NCBI RefSeq assembly: GCF_022631375.1
Contig: NZ_JALBGC010000008.1
Coordinates: 1 to 64,000 of the forward strand
Length of the DNA stretch: 64,000 bases
Direction: 5' to 3'
From: Hymenobacter cyanobacteriorum
Lineage (GTDB): Bacteria > Bacteroidota > Bacteroidia > Cytophagales > Hymenobacteraceae
The notes below the pieces were generated by a model. That model had not been told where the DNA came from and did not search any database. It was given only the letters and a program-made list of their open reading frames with translations. Below, piece after piece: positions 7,992 through 15,167 of the stretch (positions are counted from its first letter, which is position 1; each line of letters begins with the position of its first letter). The position numbers and the translations under genes were made by a program.

Positions 7992-10529
7992 TTATTTCAC
8001 CGGCCGCTGGTAGGTGTTCCAGAACTCGGGGTGATAAACGGGTTTGGGCAGCGCCGCCGTTTCCTTGTGCACGTCGCCCAGCGTCATTTCGGCTTTGGAA
8101 AGGATGGGCGGGGTGTCGAGTGGCAGGCCCGTAAAGTATTCGGTGCAGGATGACTGCCGGTAGAACGCCGGCCCGCCCAGTGTGCGCCCCACCGACAGGT
8201 TGCGACCCACGCTACGCCGCACGTGGTAGCGGCCATTGGCGCCCGGCAGGTATTCCACCACGTGGTCGGTGCGGTCGGTGGCGAGCAGGTTGGGGTAGAG
8301 GCGCGCCCGAATGTTGGGCCGGCCGTACCACTGGCGGGTGGCGCGGTTGATGTACGCTGTGTCGGCCTGCCACAGGGCTTCGTAGCGCGTCACGGCGTAG
8401 TCGCGCTGTTGCACATACAGCCGCCCCGAGTATTCCGAAGTCAGGTAGGTGCCCGTGCTGCGGTGGTTGGCGTGCTTGGCCACAAAGCTGATGAGGTACA
8501 CCGTCTGGCCCGCGCGCTCCACCACGCTGTCGAGATGCAGCTGGAATTTGCGCAGCGTGCTAGCGTTGAACAGCGGCGAGGTCCGCACCGGGTCGGCCGA
8601 AGCGGCATTGAAACCCTGTCCGCTCTGCTCGGAAAACAGCTGCTGCGATTTGGGAAAGGCTTTGGTTAGGTGCACTTCTTTGGTCAGGTGTTGCGGCACG
8701 GCCCCCAGCATCAGAAAACCGCCCGCCCAATGGTGGTAGCCGGCAGGCACGAAGAACTGGCTTACGCTTTCGGTTTCGTAGGCCAGCGTGTCGTAGTTAG
8801 TCGTCTGACGTTGGGTGTACACTTCGGCCGAATAGTGGCCCGTCTCGTAGTTGCGCGGCAGGGCGGCCAGCACCTTCTTCATAATCTTGCGCGGGTCGAG
8901 GCTTTCGCCCCGCACCTGCACGCCCGCCAGCTCGTAGGCCGAGGGCTGTAGGCGCACCGTGAGCCCGCCGGCCGCCGCGGGCACCGTGGCCGTGGCGTAG
9001 CCCACACTGCTCACCACCAGCTGCGCGTCGGCCGGCACCATCAGCCCGAAGCGGCCCTGCCCGTCGGCCACCGTGCCCACGCCGCTGGCCGGCACGCTCA
9101 CCGAGGCATAGGGCACCGGCGCTTTGGTTTTTTGGTCGAGCACCACGCCGCGCACGGCGGTGCCGGCCGTGGCGGTGCGCACCTGGCGCAATACGCGGCC
9201 CGGGTTCAGGGCATTGGCGGTGGGCCGCGCTTTGGCCGCGGCGGTGTCGGCGGTTGGCCCCGCGGCCACCATCAGGCTGGCCGGATGGGCGGGCTGCACG
9301 GCGCGCACAAACAGGAAGCCATCCACGGCCTCGCTCCACGGGCCGGCCAGGGGCTTGTATTCGAAGGCGTAGGTGGTCAGCTCGCGGCCTGGTGCATCGT
9401 GCTTCAAGCTCACAAAAGCGTAGTCAGCGGGCTGGGCCAGCAATTCGGCTTCGAGCGAGCCCGCCGCCGGAGCCGGCACCGGGCGGCCCGCCTCCGGCCA
9501 GCTGCCGTAGCTGCCCCCGCCACCCAGCGTGCCCAGAATATACACCTGCCCGGCCCCGAGGGCCGTTTTCACGGCCCGGCCCATCGGCCGGTACACCTGA
9601 ATCTCGGCATTCCGAAAGTTCTCCAATTGGTTGGCCAGGTGGGGCAGGGCTGCCCAGCACACCACTTTTTCCTGCGGGTGCTGGCGCAGGTACCACAGCA
9701 GGTTATCGGCCATCTGCGCATCGCGCGGGTTGCTGTCGATGGCCTTAAAGCTGTTCTCGTCGAGCTGCTGCTTGCTTTTGGTGGCGTAGTCGCGCAGCTG
9801 CGCCACCAGGCTGCGCCCGTTCTGCTGCCAGAACCGGGCTTCATCGGCGCGCTTGCCGGGGCTGCCGGCCGCTATTTTGTCCAGCAGCCGGCTCACCTTG
9901 TCCATCTCTTTTTCGAAATCGGCGGGTCGGGCCTCGGGCAGCATCTCAAAATGCTCGCCCATGTAGCTCACAACCTCCTCCAAGTAATCATAATTCACCT
10001 GGCCGGCGCCTTTTTGCGGGGCCAGAAACTCGCGCAGGTCGTCCACCTGGTCGGCCCCGTAGTCGTTGCTTAGCTGAGGGTCGAAGCCCGCCACGCGCAG
10101 CCCGTCCGGGCCCAGCAGCGGCAGGATTGCCTGAAATTCCTGCGCCCCCGTCCAGATATTGAATACGCTGCTGCCAATGGCTTCCTGCGCCGGCCGGCCC
10201 GCCTCCAGCGCCTGCTGGGCCTTGTGCAGGTCGTAAAACCCGCTCTCAAAAACCACCGTGGTGAAGCCCATCTGCTCGCGCAGAAATCGGAGCAACCGGA
10301 TTTTGGCCTCGAATACGTTGCCCTCGCCGTGGGTGGGCTCGCCCAGCATCACCACCCGCGCCGGACCAATCTCGGCTTTCAGAAATTCCAAATCCCGGAA
10401 GTCCACATCCGTCGGGCTGATGCTGCGCACGGCGTGGGTGGGCAGGGGAGTAGGGGCCTGGGCGTGGGCAAACGCCGTGAGCAGGAACAAAGCCCCGGCG
10501 AGGGCTTTGGCTTTGAAACCAGTAGGCAT
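7992..10529 (-). CDS. Erythromycin-esterase-like domain fused to CarboxypepD_reg-like surface domain
   Basis: With the start at 10529 the protein has a signal peptide (MPTGFKAKALAGALFLLTAFAHA) and about 845 residues; a start at 10601 would bury it. Residues ~45-420 match the erythromycin esterase (EreA/DUF-type) fold: VVMLGEPTHGEGNVFEAK has the catalytic-type His and Glu, followed by TVVFESGFYD and a WAALPHLANQ segment. Residues ~470-550 form a carboxypeptidase-regulatory-like domain (VLDQKTKAPVPYASVSV). The last ~300 residues (GESLDPRKIMKKVLAALPRNY onward) resemble the beta-rich region found after such domains in other secreted Bacteroidota proteins. A real hydrolase activity is possible, but macrolide resistance should not be assumed. 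The combination of the two parts in one chain is noteworthy. Confidence 0.78.
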   Translation of the reverse strand: MPTGFKAKALAGALFLLTAFAHAQAPTPLPTHAVRSISPTDVDFRDLEFLKAEIGPARVVMLGEPTHGEGNVFEAKIRLLRFLREQMGFTTVVFESGFYDLHKAQQALEAGRPAQEAIGSSVFNIWTGAQEFQAILPLLGPDGLRVAGFDPQLSNDYGADQVDDLREFLAPQKGAGQVNYDYLEEVVSYMGEHFEMLPEARPADFEKEMDKVSRLLDKIAAGSPGKRADEARFWQQNGRSLVAQLRDYATKSKQQLDENSFKAIDSNPRDAQMADNLLWYLRQHPQEKVVCWAALPHLANQLENFRNAEIQVYRPMGRAVKTALGAGQVYILGTLGGGGSYGSWPEAGRPVPAPAAGSLEAELLAQPADYAFVSLKHDAPGRELTTYAFEYKPLAGPWSEAVDGFLFVRAVQPAHPASLMVAAGPTADTAAAKARPTANALNPGRVLRQVRTATAGTAVRGVVLDQKTKAPVPYASVSVPASGVGTVADGQGRFGLMVPADAQLVVSSVGYATATVPAAAGGLTVRLQPSAYELAGVQVRGESLDPRKIMKKVLAALPRNYETGHYSAEVYTQRQTTNYDTLAYETESVSQFFVPAGYHHWAGGFLMLGAVPQHLTKEVHLTKAFPKSQQLFSEQSGQGFNAASADPVRTSPLFNASTLRKFQLHLDSVVERAGQTVYLISFVAKHANHRSTGTYLTSEYSGRLYVQQRDYAVTRYEALWQADTAYINRATRQWYGRPNIRARLYPNLLATDRTDHVVEYLPGANGRYHVRRSVGRNLSVGRTLGGPAFYRQSSCTEYFTGLPLDTPPILSKAEMTLGDVHKETAALPKPVYHPEFWNTYQRPVK

Positions 10530-10633
10530 GTGAGCAGAAAAAGATGGACCAACGGCCAGGAGCCGCCGGAAAGGACTCCGCAAGTTACCAGCGTTTCTCA
10601 AGCAGCAGCAGTCAGCTCAGCTTCCCAACACAC

Positions 10634-10668
10634 AAAAAAAGCCCCGAACCAGCACGGTCCGGGGCTTT
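10634..10668 (-). terminator. Terminator of the lipoprotein gene at 10691-11110
   Basis: AAAAGCCCCG and CGGGGCTTTT form the stem, with seven T residues after it on the minus strand. Confidence 0.85.
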
Positions 10669-10690
10669 TCAGCCAATGGTTCGTCGAAGC

Positions 10691-11110
10691 TTACTCGGCT
10701 TCTAGCATCAGCGCTGCGCCGTCGGCCGACTTCAGCGTGAGCTTGTCGTCGGTGAGGGTTTCCACGGCGAAAGTGTTGCTGGTGGTGGCACCGTCGGGCG
10801 TCAGGGTGATGGTTTTGCCGGCTTGGTCGAAGGTGTACTTGCCGTTCACGGCGCCGCTGGTGCCGGTCATGTTATAAGTGCCGTTGGCGAAAATACGCAG
10901 TTCTTCCTGCTTCTGGGCATCGGTTTGCTTCACTTTGTCGCCGGACGTGTCGGTTTCTTTAGCGGTTTTCCACACCTTGCTGTCGGTGCCGTACAGCATG
11001 TTCACGCCTTCTACCTTGCCCTTGTCGTTGCTGCACGAAGCGGCAAACAGCGACACAAGCACCAGTAGGCTGGCGAAATAACGGAGCGAAAAGAGGGACT
11101 GGAGTTTCAT
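10691..11110 (-). CDS. Lipoprotein, lipocalin-like
   Basis: From the ATG at 11110 the product is 139 residues with a signal peptide ending in LVSLFAASC, a lipobox with Cys near 27. The body contains KVWKTAKETD, GTYNMTGTSGAVNGKYTFDQAGKTITLTPDG and TLTDDKLTLKSADG, the pattern of small Bacteroidota lipoproteins with a lipocalin-like strand order (W-K-T start, YTF, KTITL, LTL). The family assignment is by eye. An upstream in-frame ATG at 11233 would destroy the signal peptide, so it was not used. It is transcribed alone toward its own terminator and diverges from the LysM gene. Confidence 0.75.
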   Translation of the reverse strand: MKLQSLFSLRYFASLLVLVSLFAASCSNDKGKVEGVNMLYGTDSKVWKTAKETDTSGDKVKQTDAQKQEELRIFANGTYNMTGTSGAVNGKYTFDQAGKTITLTPDGATTSNTFAVETLTDDKLTLKSADGAALMLEAE

Positions 11111-11283
11111 GAGCACAACGGGTAATGGTGAAAGAATGAAAGTGGTAGCCCGCGCACGGCGAACTCGTCGGCTTACGATACCGGGGCAAAAGAGTTGGCC
11201 GCGTAACCTCCGCCAAACCTGTGCGTATAGCAACCCGGCCGGCCCAACCGCAAGGTTTTTCCGGTGAAATCAATCGCATCATT

Positions 11284-11291
11284 TAACTTTG
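11284..11291 (+). promoter_or_regulatory. -7 promoter element (TAACTTTG)
   Basis: TAACTTTG matches TAnnTTTG and ends only 8 bases before the ATG at 11300, so the mRNA would start at or next to the start codon. Confidence 0.55.
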
Positions 11292-11299
11292 TAAATCCC

Positions 11300-11584
11300 A
11301 TGGGACTCTTCGATTTCATCAGCGACAAAGGCGACCAAAAACCCGTTGAGCCCGCTGCTAAGCCCGCCGCCGGCGGTACCGATTTCTTCGGCAACGCCGC
11401 CAAACCGGAAACTTCCGGCGACACCTACACTGTTGTCAGCGGAGATTCCCTTTCGAAAATAGCCAAACACCACTACGGCGACGCCGCCAAGTGGCACCAG
11501 ATATACGAGGCCAACAAGGCCACCATCGGCACTAACCCCGACCACATTGAAGTTGGTCAGGTGTTAACGATACCTAGTCTCTAG
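11300..11584 (+). CDS. LysM-domain protein (Kbp/YgaU-like, without BON)
   Basis: The 94-residue protein begins MGLFDFISDKGD, the same opening as the K+-binding protein Kbp (YgaU), then has a linker (~15-45) and a single C-terminal LysM domain (YTVVSGDSLSKIAKHHYGDA to EVGQVLTIPSL). The BON domain that precedes LysM in Kbp is missing here. There is no signal peptide, so it is probably cytoplasmic, as Kbp is. LysM domains bind N-acetylglucosamine-containing glycans, but cytoplasmic members are thought to act differently. The start at 11300 was chosen because the MGLF opening is conserved and a promoter element lies just upstream. Confidence 0.85.
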   Translation: MGLFDFISDKGDQKPVEPAAKPAAGGTDFFGNAAKPETSGDTYTVVSGDSLSKIAKHHYGDAAKWHQIYEANKATIGTNPDHIEVGQVLTIPSL

Positions 11585-11610
11585 GTACTTTTTTGCAGAA
11601 AAAAGGTGAG

Positions 11611-11641
11611 AAAAGCCACTCTGTTTCAGGGTGGCTTTTTT
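11611..11641 (+). terminator. Terminator of the LysM gene
   Basis: AAAAGCCACTCTG pairs with AGGGTGGCTTTTTT across a short loop and is followed by T residues. Confidence 0.85.
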
Positions 11642-11667
11642 GCGTTTGGTGAGTTCAGAATACGATT

Positions 11668-11753
11668 GTCATCCTGAGCGCAGCGAAGGACCTTATCACG
11701 TCTGAACAACTTGTTCCAGACGTGATAAGGTCCTTCGCTGCGCTCAGGATGAC
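11668..11753. repeat. Intergenic long inverted repeat, type A, copy 1
   Basis: The two 37-base arms are perfectly complementary, from GTCATCCTGAGCGCAGCGAA inward to CACGTCTG, with a 12-base loop. This is the most perfect copy of a family also seen at 15031, 30060, 50862 and 52338. Confidence 0.9.
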
Positions 11754-11819
11754 CGACAATTTCGGCGAGGCGAAAAAATATTTTCCTTCCACCGCTTGCC
11801 CATCCCAAAAATTCCCTCG

Positions 11820-11827
11820 TACATTTG
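11820..11827 (+). promoter_or_regulatory. -7 promoter element of the metY leader (TACATTTG)
   Basis: TACATTTG matches TAnnTTTG and lies about 50 bases upstream of the SAM aptamer, so the transcript would include the whole riboswitch and the leader peptide. Confidence 0.6.
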
Positions 11828-11875
11828 CCGTTACCAAAAGGTACTCCCCCTAACGGTGGGCAGTTTTCAAGTTTT

Positions 11876-11994
11876 ATACAGAAGTGGCGAGAGACTAGGC
11901 TCCGTGACCCACTGGCAACCTTCGCCCAACGAAAGGTGCCAATTCCTACCCACCCGCAGCTTCGGCCGCGCTGGGACAGATGATTCGAGTGCCA
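11876..11994 (+). promoter_or_regulatory. SAM riboswitch (S-box/SAM-I family aptamer) upstream of metY
   Basis: The region carries the S-box core in order: GAGAGACTAGGCTCC, GTGACCCACTGGCAACC, then AAAGGTGCCAATTCC and, at the 3' side, GGACAGATGATTCGAG. These match the conserved SAM-binding core (GAGGGAcUGGCCC, UGAAACCCGGCAACC, AAGGUGCcAAUUCC, AGAUrAGAG). The terminal P1 pairing is weaker than in classic SAM-I, so a SAM-I/IV variant is possible. S-adenosylmethionine binding would repress the downstream methionine gene metY. No simple terminator follows at once; the leader runs another ~380 bases. Confidence 0.85.
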
Positions 11995-12116
11995 TGGAAA
12001 ATTCTTCGAACCCTGCTTTTCTCCTCCCGACTGCTCCGGCTGCGTTGCGCGCCGTGGGGTCGGGTTTCTTCGTTTCGGCCGCTGCTGGCCGGAATGCGGC
12101 ATCGCCCAACGGGCGA

Positions 12117-12152
12117 ATGCGAATGTGCTGTTGCTGCCCGTGTTGTTGCTAA
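12117..12152 (+). CDS. Cysteine-rich leader peptide MRMCCCCPCCC
   Basis: The reading frame ATG-CGA-ATG followed by four Cys codons, CCG, three Cys codons and TAA encodes MRMCCCCPCCC (or MCCCCPCCC from the second ATG). Seven Cys codons in eleven is far from chance and is the hallmark of a leader peptide that senses Cys-tRNA by ribosome stalling. It lies ~120 bases after the SAM aptamer and ~220 bases before metY, whose product uses sulfide in competition with cysteine synthesis. The ATG sits in a hairpin (12099-12107 pairing with 12111-12120), and the stop codon overlaps a second hairpin (CTAAGC 12149-12154 with GCTTAG 12163-12168). A larger hairpin follows (12201-12217 with 12259-12271). That it is translated is inference. 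Confidence 0.65.
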   Translation: MRMCCCCPCCC

Positions 12153-12372
12153 GCTGATTCCGGCTTAGAACCTTCCCCAACTCTTCTGGATTTTTCAGGT
12201 GGCCCCGTGGGTCTGCCGCGTGCTCTTTCGGGCCTTCGCGGTGGGTGCGGGCCACGCCGGCAGCACGGGCCATTCTGGGGAGTTTTGGCGCTAAAAATGG
12301 CTTTCTCCAGGCGATAGCGCACTTTTTCCACTTGTCATTCCGGTTTTTCAAAACTTCAAAACCTCCACCATC

Positions 12373-13752
12373 ATGTCTGTTCAGCCCCAACACTTCGAAA
12401 CCCTCCAACTCCACGCCGGCCAGCAGCCCGACCCCACCACCGGGGCCCGTGCCGTACCGCTGTTCCAAACCACCAGCTACGTGTTCAAGAGCGCCGAGCA
12501 CGGCGCCAACCTGTTTGCCCTGAAGGAGTTCGGCAACATCTACACCCGCCTGATGAACCCCACCACCGACGTGTTCGAGCAGCGCGTGGCTGCCCTCGAA
12601 GGAGGTGTGGCAGCGCTGGCCACCGGCTCGGGCCAGGCGGCCCAGTTCATTGCGCTTAACAACATTCTGCAGGCTGGCGACAACTTCGTGAGCACGGCCT
12701 ACCTCTACGGCGGCACCTACAACCAGTTCAAGGTGGCATTCAAGCGGTTGGGTATTGAGGTGCGCTTTGCCGATGGCGACAACCCGGCCTCTTTTGAGGA
12801 GCACATCGACGAGAAAACCAAGGCTATTTACCTCGAAACCATTGGCAACCCGAGCTTCAGCATTCCCGATTTTGAGGCCATTGCGGCCATTGCGAAGAAG
12901 CACGACTTGCCGCTGATTGTGGATAACACGTTTGGCGCGGGCGGCTACCTGTTTCGGCCCTTGGAGCACGGCGCGCACATTGTGGTGGAGTCGGCCACGA
13001 AGTGGATTGGCGGGCACGGCACCAGCGTGGGCGGCGTGATTGTGGACGGCGGTACCTACGACTTCGGCAACGGCAAATTCCCGCAGTTCACCGAGCCGAG
13101 CGACGGCTACCACGGCCTGATTTTCAACGACGTATTTGGCAAGGGCGGGCCGTTTGGCAACATCGCCTTCATCATCCGGGCGCGGGTGGAAGGCCTGCGC
13201 GACTTTGGTCCGTCCATCAGCCCGTTCAACTCCTGGCAGCTGCTCATCGGCCTCGAAACCCTGAGCCTGCGCGTGGACCGCACCGTGGAAAATGCGCTGA
13301 AAGTGGCCACCTGGCTGGAACAGCACCCGCAGGTGGAAAGCGTGAACTACCCCGGCCTGCCCAGCAGCCCCTACCACGCCATCGCCACCAAATACCTGAA
13401 GCGTGGCTTCGGCGGCGTGCTCTCGTTCCGCATCAAAGGCTCGAAGGAAAACGCCACGCAATTCATTGACAACCTGAAGCTCATCAGCCACCTGGCCAAT
13501 GTGGGCGATGCCAAGACGCTCATCATCCAGCCCTCGGCCACCACGCACCAGCAGTTGAGCGAGGAGGAACAGCTGGCCTCGGGCGTAACGCCCACGTCGC
13601 TGCGTCTGTCGGTGGGCATTGAGCATTTCGACGACATCAAAGCCGATTTGCAGGCGGCGTTCGATGCCATTGGCAACACGGCGAGCCAGCCCACCGAGGG
13701 CGAGGAAGTGGGCGAGCCCGAACTGGAGCACGCCCAGCCGCTGGAAGTATAG
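12373..13752 (+). CDS. metY: O-acetylhomoserine aminocarboxypropyltransferase (sulfhydrylase)
   Basis: This PLP enzyme makes homocysteine from O-acetylhomoserine and sulfide (and can make methionine with methanethiol). The 459-residue chain has the Cys/Met-metabolism PLP fold: HAGQQPDPTTGARAVPLFQTTSY at the N-terminus, RLMNPTTDVFEQRVAALEGG, SGQAAQF, the DNTFGAGGYL block and the PLP-binding lysine in ESATKWIGGHGTSVGG (K~210), then SLRLSVGIEHFDDI near the end. A ~20-residue acidic tail (EGEEVGEPELEHAQ) extends past the usual end. It heads the metY-metX-hom block and is preceded by a SAM riboswitch and a poly-Cys leader peptide, so both end product and sulfur supply may control it. It ends in TAG. 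Confidence 0.95.
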   Translation: MSVQPQHFETLQLHAGQQPDPTTGARAVPLFQTTSYVFKSAEHGANLFALKEFGNIYTRLMNPTTDVFEQRVAALEGGVAALATGSGQAAQFIALNNILQAGDNFVSTAYLYGGTYNQFKVAFKRLGIEVRFADGDNPASFEEHIDEKTKAIYLETIGNPSFSIPDFEAIAAIAKKHDLPLIVDNTFGAGGYLFRPLEHGAHIVVESATKWIGGHGTSVGGVIVDGGTYDFGNGKFPQFTEPSDGYHGLIFNDVFGKGGPFGNIAFIIRARVEGLRDFGPSISPFNSWQLLIGLETLSLRVDRTVENALKVATWLEQHPQVESVNYPGLPSSPYHAIATKYLKRGFGGVLSFRIKGSKENATQFIDNLKLISHLANVGDAKTLIIQPSATTHQQLSEEEQLASGVTPTSLRLSVGIEHFDDIKADLQAAFDAIGNTASQPTEGEEVGEPELEHAQPLEV

Positions 13753-13753
13753 G

Positions 13754-13850
13754 CTTTTTAGTTGTCAGTTGCTCGTTGTTAGTTATCAGGCTCTTAGCTG
13801 AGCTGATTTGAGCACTAACAACTAACAACTAACAACTGACAACTAAAAAA
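13754..13850 (+). terminator. Long stem-loop with AACTAAC tandem repeats after metY
   Basis: CTTTTTAGTTGTCAGTTG pairs with CAACTGACAACTAAAAA, and the inner arm has tandem AACTAAC units. The stem is long and imperfect and ends the metY transcript or separates it from metX. Confidence 0.6.
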
Positions 13851-13864
13851 CCAACAATTAAACC

Positions 13865-13968
13865 GCGATTTCAGGGCCAGTGCGCTGGCCGGGTGCCGCT
13901 TTCGTGATGGAAAGAGGAATGGGGGTGAGAATCCATGAGCCCGGCCGGTTCGCTGGCTCCGAAATCGC
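13865..13968 (+). promoter_or_regulatory. Cobalamin-riboswitch-like element upstream of metX
   Basis: GCGATTTC (13865-13872) and GAAATCGC (13961-13968) form a perfect 8-bp closing stem 25 bases before the metX start. Inside are, in order, GGGTGCC, GGAAAGAGGAAT, GGGGGTGAGAATCC and GAGCCCGGCCGG, which resemble the cobalamin riboswitch core (GGUGCC, AAAGGGAA, GGUGAGAAUCC, GCCCGC). The P13 arm and B12-box of full riboswitches are not clear, so it could be an AdoCbl-variant or another structured RNA. Control of a methionine gene by B12 is reasonable, since B12-dependent MetH makes methionine. Confidence 0.5.
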
Positions 13969-13993
13969 ACTATTGATGCAATTGAAGTAGGTA

Positions 13994-15022
13994 ATGACCA
14001 GCCAAGTATTTGAACTGCCCGACCTGAAGCTGGAAAGCGGCGAAACCCTGACCGGGGCGCACGTGGCTTACCAGACCTGGGGCCAGCTAAACGAAGACCG
14101 CGACAACGTGGTGTGGGTGTGCCATGCCCTGACGGCCAACGCCGACGTGCTGGCCTGGTGGCCGGGCCTGGTGGGCCCAGGCTGCTACTACGACCCGACG
14201 GAGTGGTTTATTGTGTGCGCCAACGTGCTGGGCTCGTGCTACGGCAGCACCGGGCCACTCGATGCCGACCCGGCCACCGGGCAGGCGCGCTTCCAGCACT
14301 TCCCACTGCTGACCATTCGGGACCTGGTGCAGGCGCACGAGCTGCTGCGGCAGGATTTGGAAATCACCGACATCAACACGCTGATTGGGGGCTCGCTGGG
14401 CGGGCAGCAGGCGTTGGAATGGGCGGTGCTGCGGCCCGATTTGTTCGACCATCTGGTGGTAATTGCCACCAATGCGCGGCATTCGGCCTGGGGCATTGCC
14501 TTCAACGAAGCGCAACGGCTGGCCATTGAGGCCGACCCGACCTACGCCGCCGGCCAGCCCGGCGGGGGCGACGATGGCCTGCGCGCCGCCCGCGCCATTG
14601 CGCTGCTGAGCTACCGCAGCTACCCGGCCTACGGCGAAACCCAGACCGACCCCGACCCCGACGAACTGCTGCGCGAGCACCGCGCCAGCACCTACCAGCG
14701 CTACCAGGGCGACAAGCTTGTGTCGCGCTTCGATGCGTACAGCTACGTGTCGCTCAGCCGCAGCATGGATACGCACAACCTGGGCCGTCGCCGCGGCGGC
14801 GTGCCGGCGGCTCTGGCCCGCATCGGAGCGCGCACGCTGGTGCTGGGCATCACGTCGGATGTGCTGTTCCCGCTTTCCGAGCAGCGGGAACTGGCGGCCC
14901 ACATCCCCGGGGCGATGTACGGCGAGCTGGATTCGCGCTACGGGCACGACGGCTTCTTGCTGGAAACCGCGGCCATCACGCACTTTCTGGAGCTGTTCTA
15001 CGCGCCCACGTTCGTGCATTAA
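13994..15022 (+). CDS. metX: Homoserine O-acetyltransferase
   Basis: The enzyme transfers an acetyl group from acetyl-CoA to homoserine, producing the substrate of MetY. The 342-residue alpha/beta hydrolase has the nucleophile in IGGSLGGQQALEW (Ser ~134), the NVLGSCYGSTGP segment near 78-88, the acid in LGITSDVLFP and the His in RYGHDGF. Its N-terminus (LPDLKLESGETL, AYQTWGQLN) fits the family, so the start at 13994 is good. A cobalamin-like RNA element ends just upstream. A long inverted repeat separates it from hom. Confidence 0.95.
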   Translation: MTSQVFELPDLKLESGETLTGAHVAYQTWGQLNEDRDNVVWVCHALTANADVLAWWPGLVGPGCYYDPTEWFIVCANVLGSCYGSTGPLDADPATGQARFQHFPLLTIRDLVQAHELLRQDLEITDINTLIGGSLGGQQALEWAVLRPDLFDHLVVIATNARHSAWGIAFNEAQRLAIEADPTYAAGQPGGGDDGLRAARAIALLSYRSYPAYGETQTDPDPDELLREHRASTYQRYQGDKLVSRFDAYSYVSLSRSMDTHNLGRRRGGVPAALARIGARTLVLGITSDVLFPLSEQRELAAHIPGAMYGELDSRYGHDGFLLETAAITHFLELFYAPTFVH

Positions 15023-15030
15023 CTGGCTGA

Positions 15031-15133
15031 GGCTGTCATCCTGAGCGCAGCGAAGGACCTTTTCACGGCTGAACGATTGGGTGCAGTCGAAACAGCCGTG
15101 AGAAGGTCCTTCGCTGCGCTCAGGATGACAGCC
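15031..15133. repeat. Intergenic long inverted repeat, type A, copy 2
   Basis: GGCTGTCATCCTGAGCGCAG and its complement at 15114-15133 form the ends, continuing through GCGAAGGACCTT. It lies in the 145-base gap between metX and hom, two codirectional genes of one pathway. Confidence 0.9.
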
Positions 15134-15167
15134 GTGGGCCAAATAAAATCGGAATACCATCCCCTTT

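Noticed and set aside
11668..11753. CRISPR array
   Set aside because: The repeats are single palindromes spread over the window, not regularly spaced direct repeats, and no cas gene is near.
11626..13731. 701-codon minus-strand frame over metY and its leader
   Set aside because: It is antisense to metY, the SAM aptamer and the repeat; composition is that of a shadow frame.
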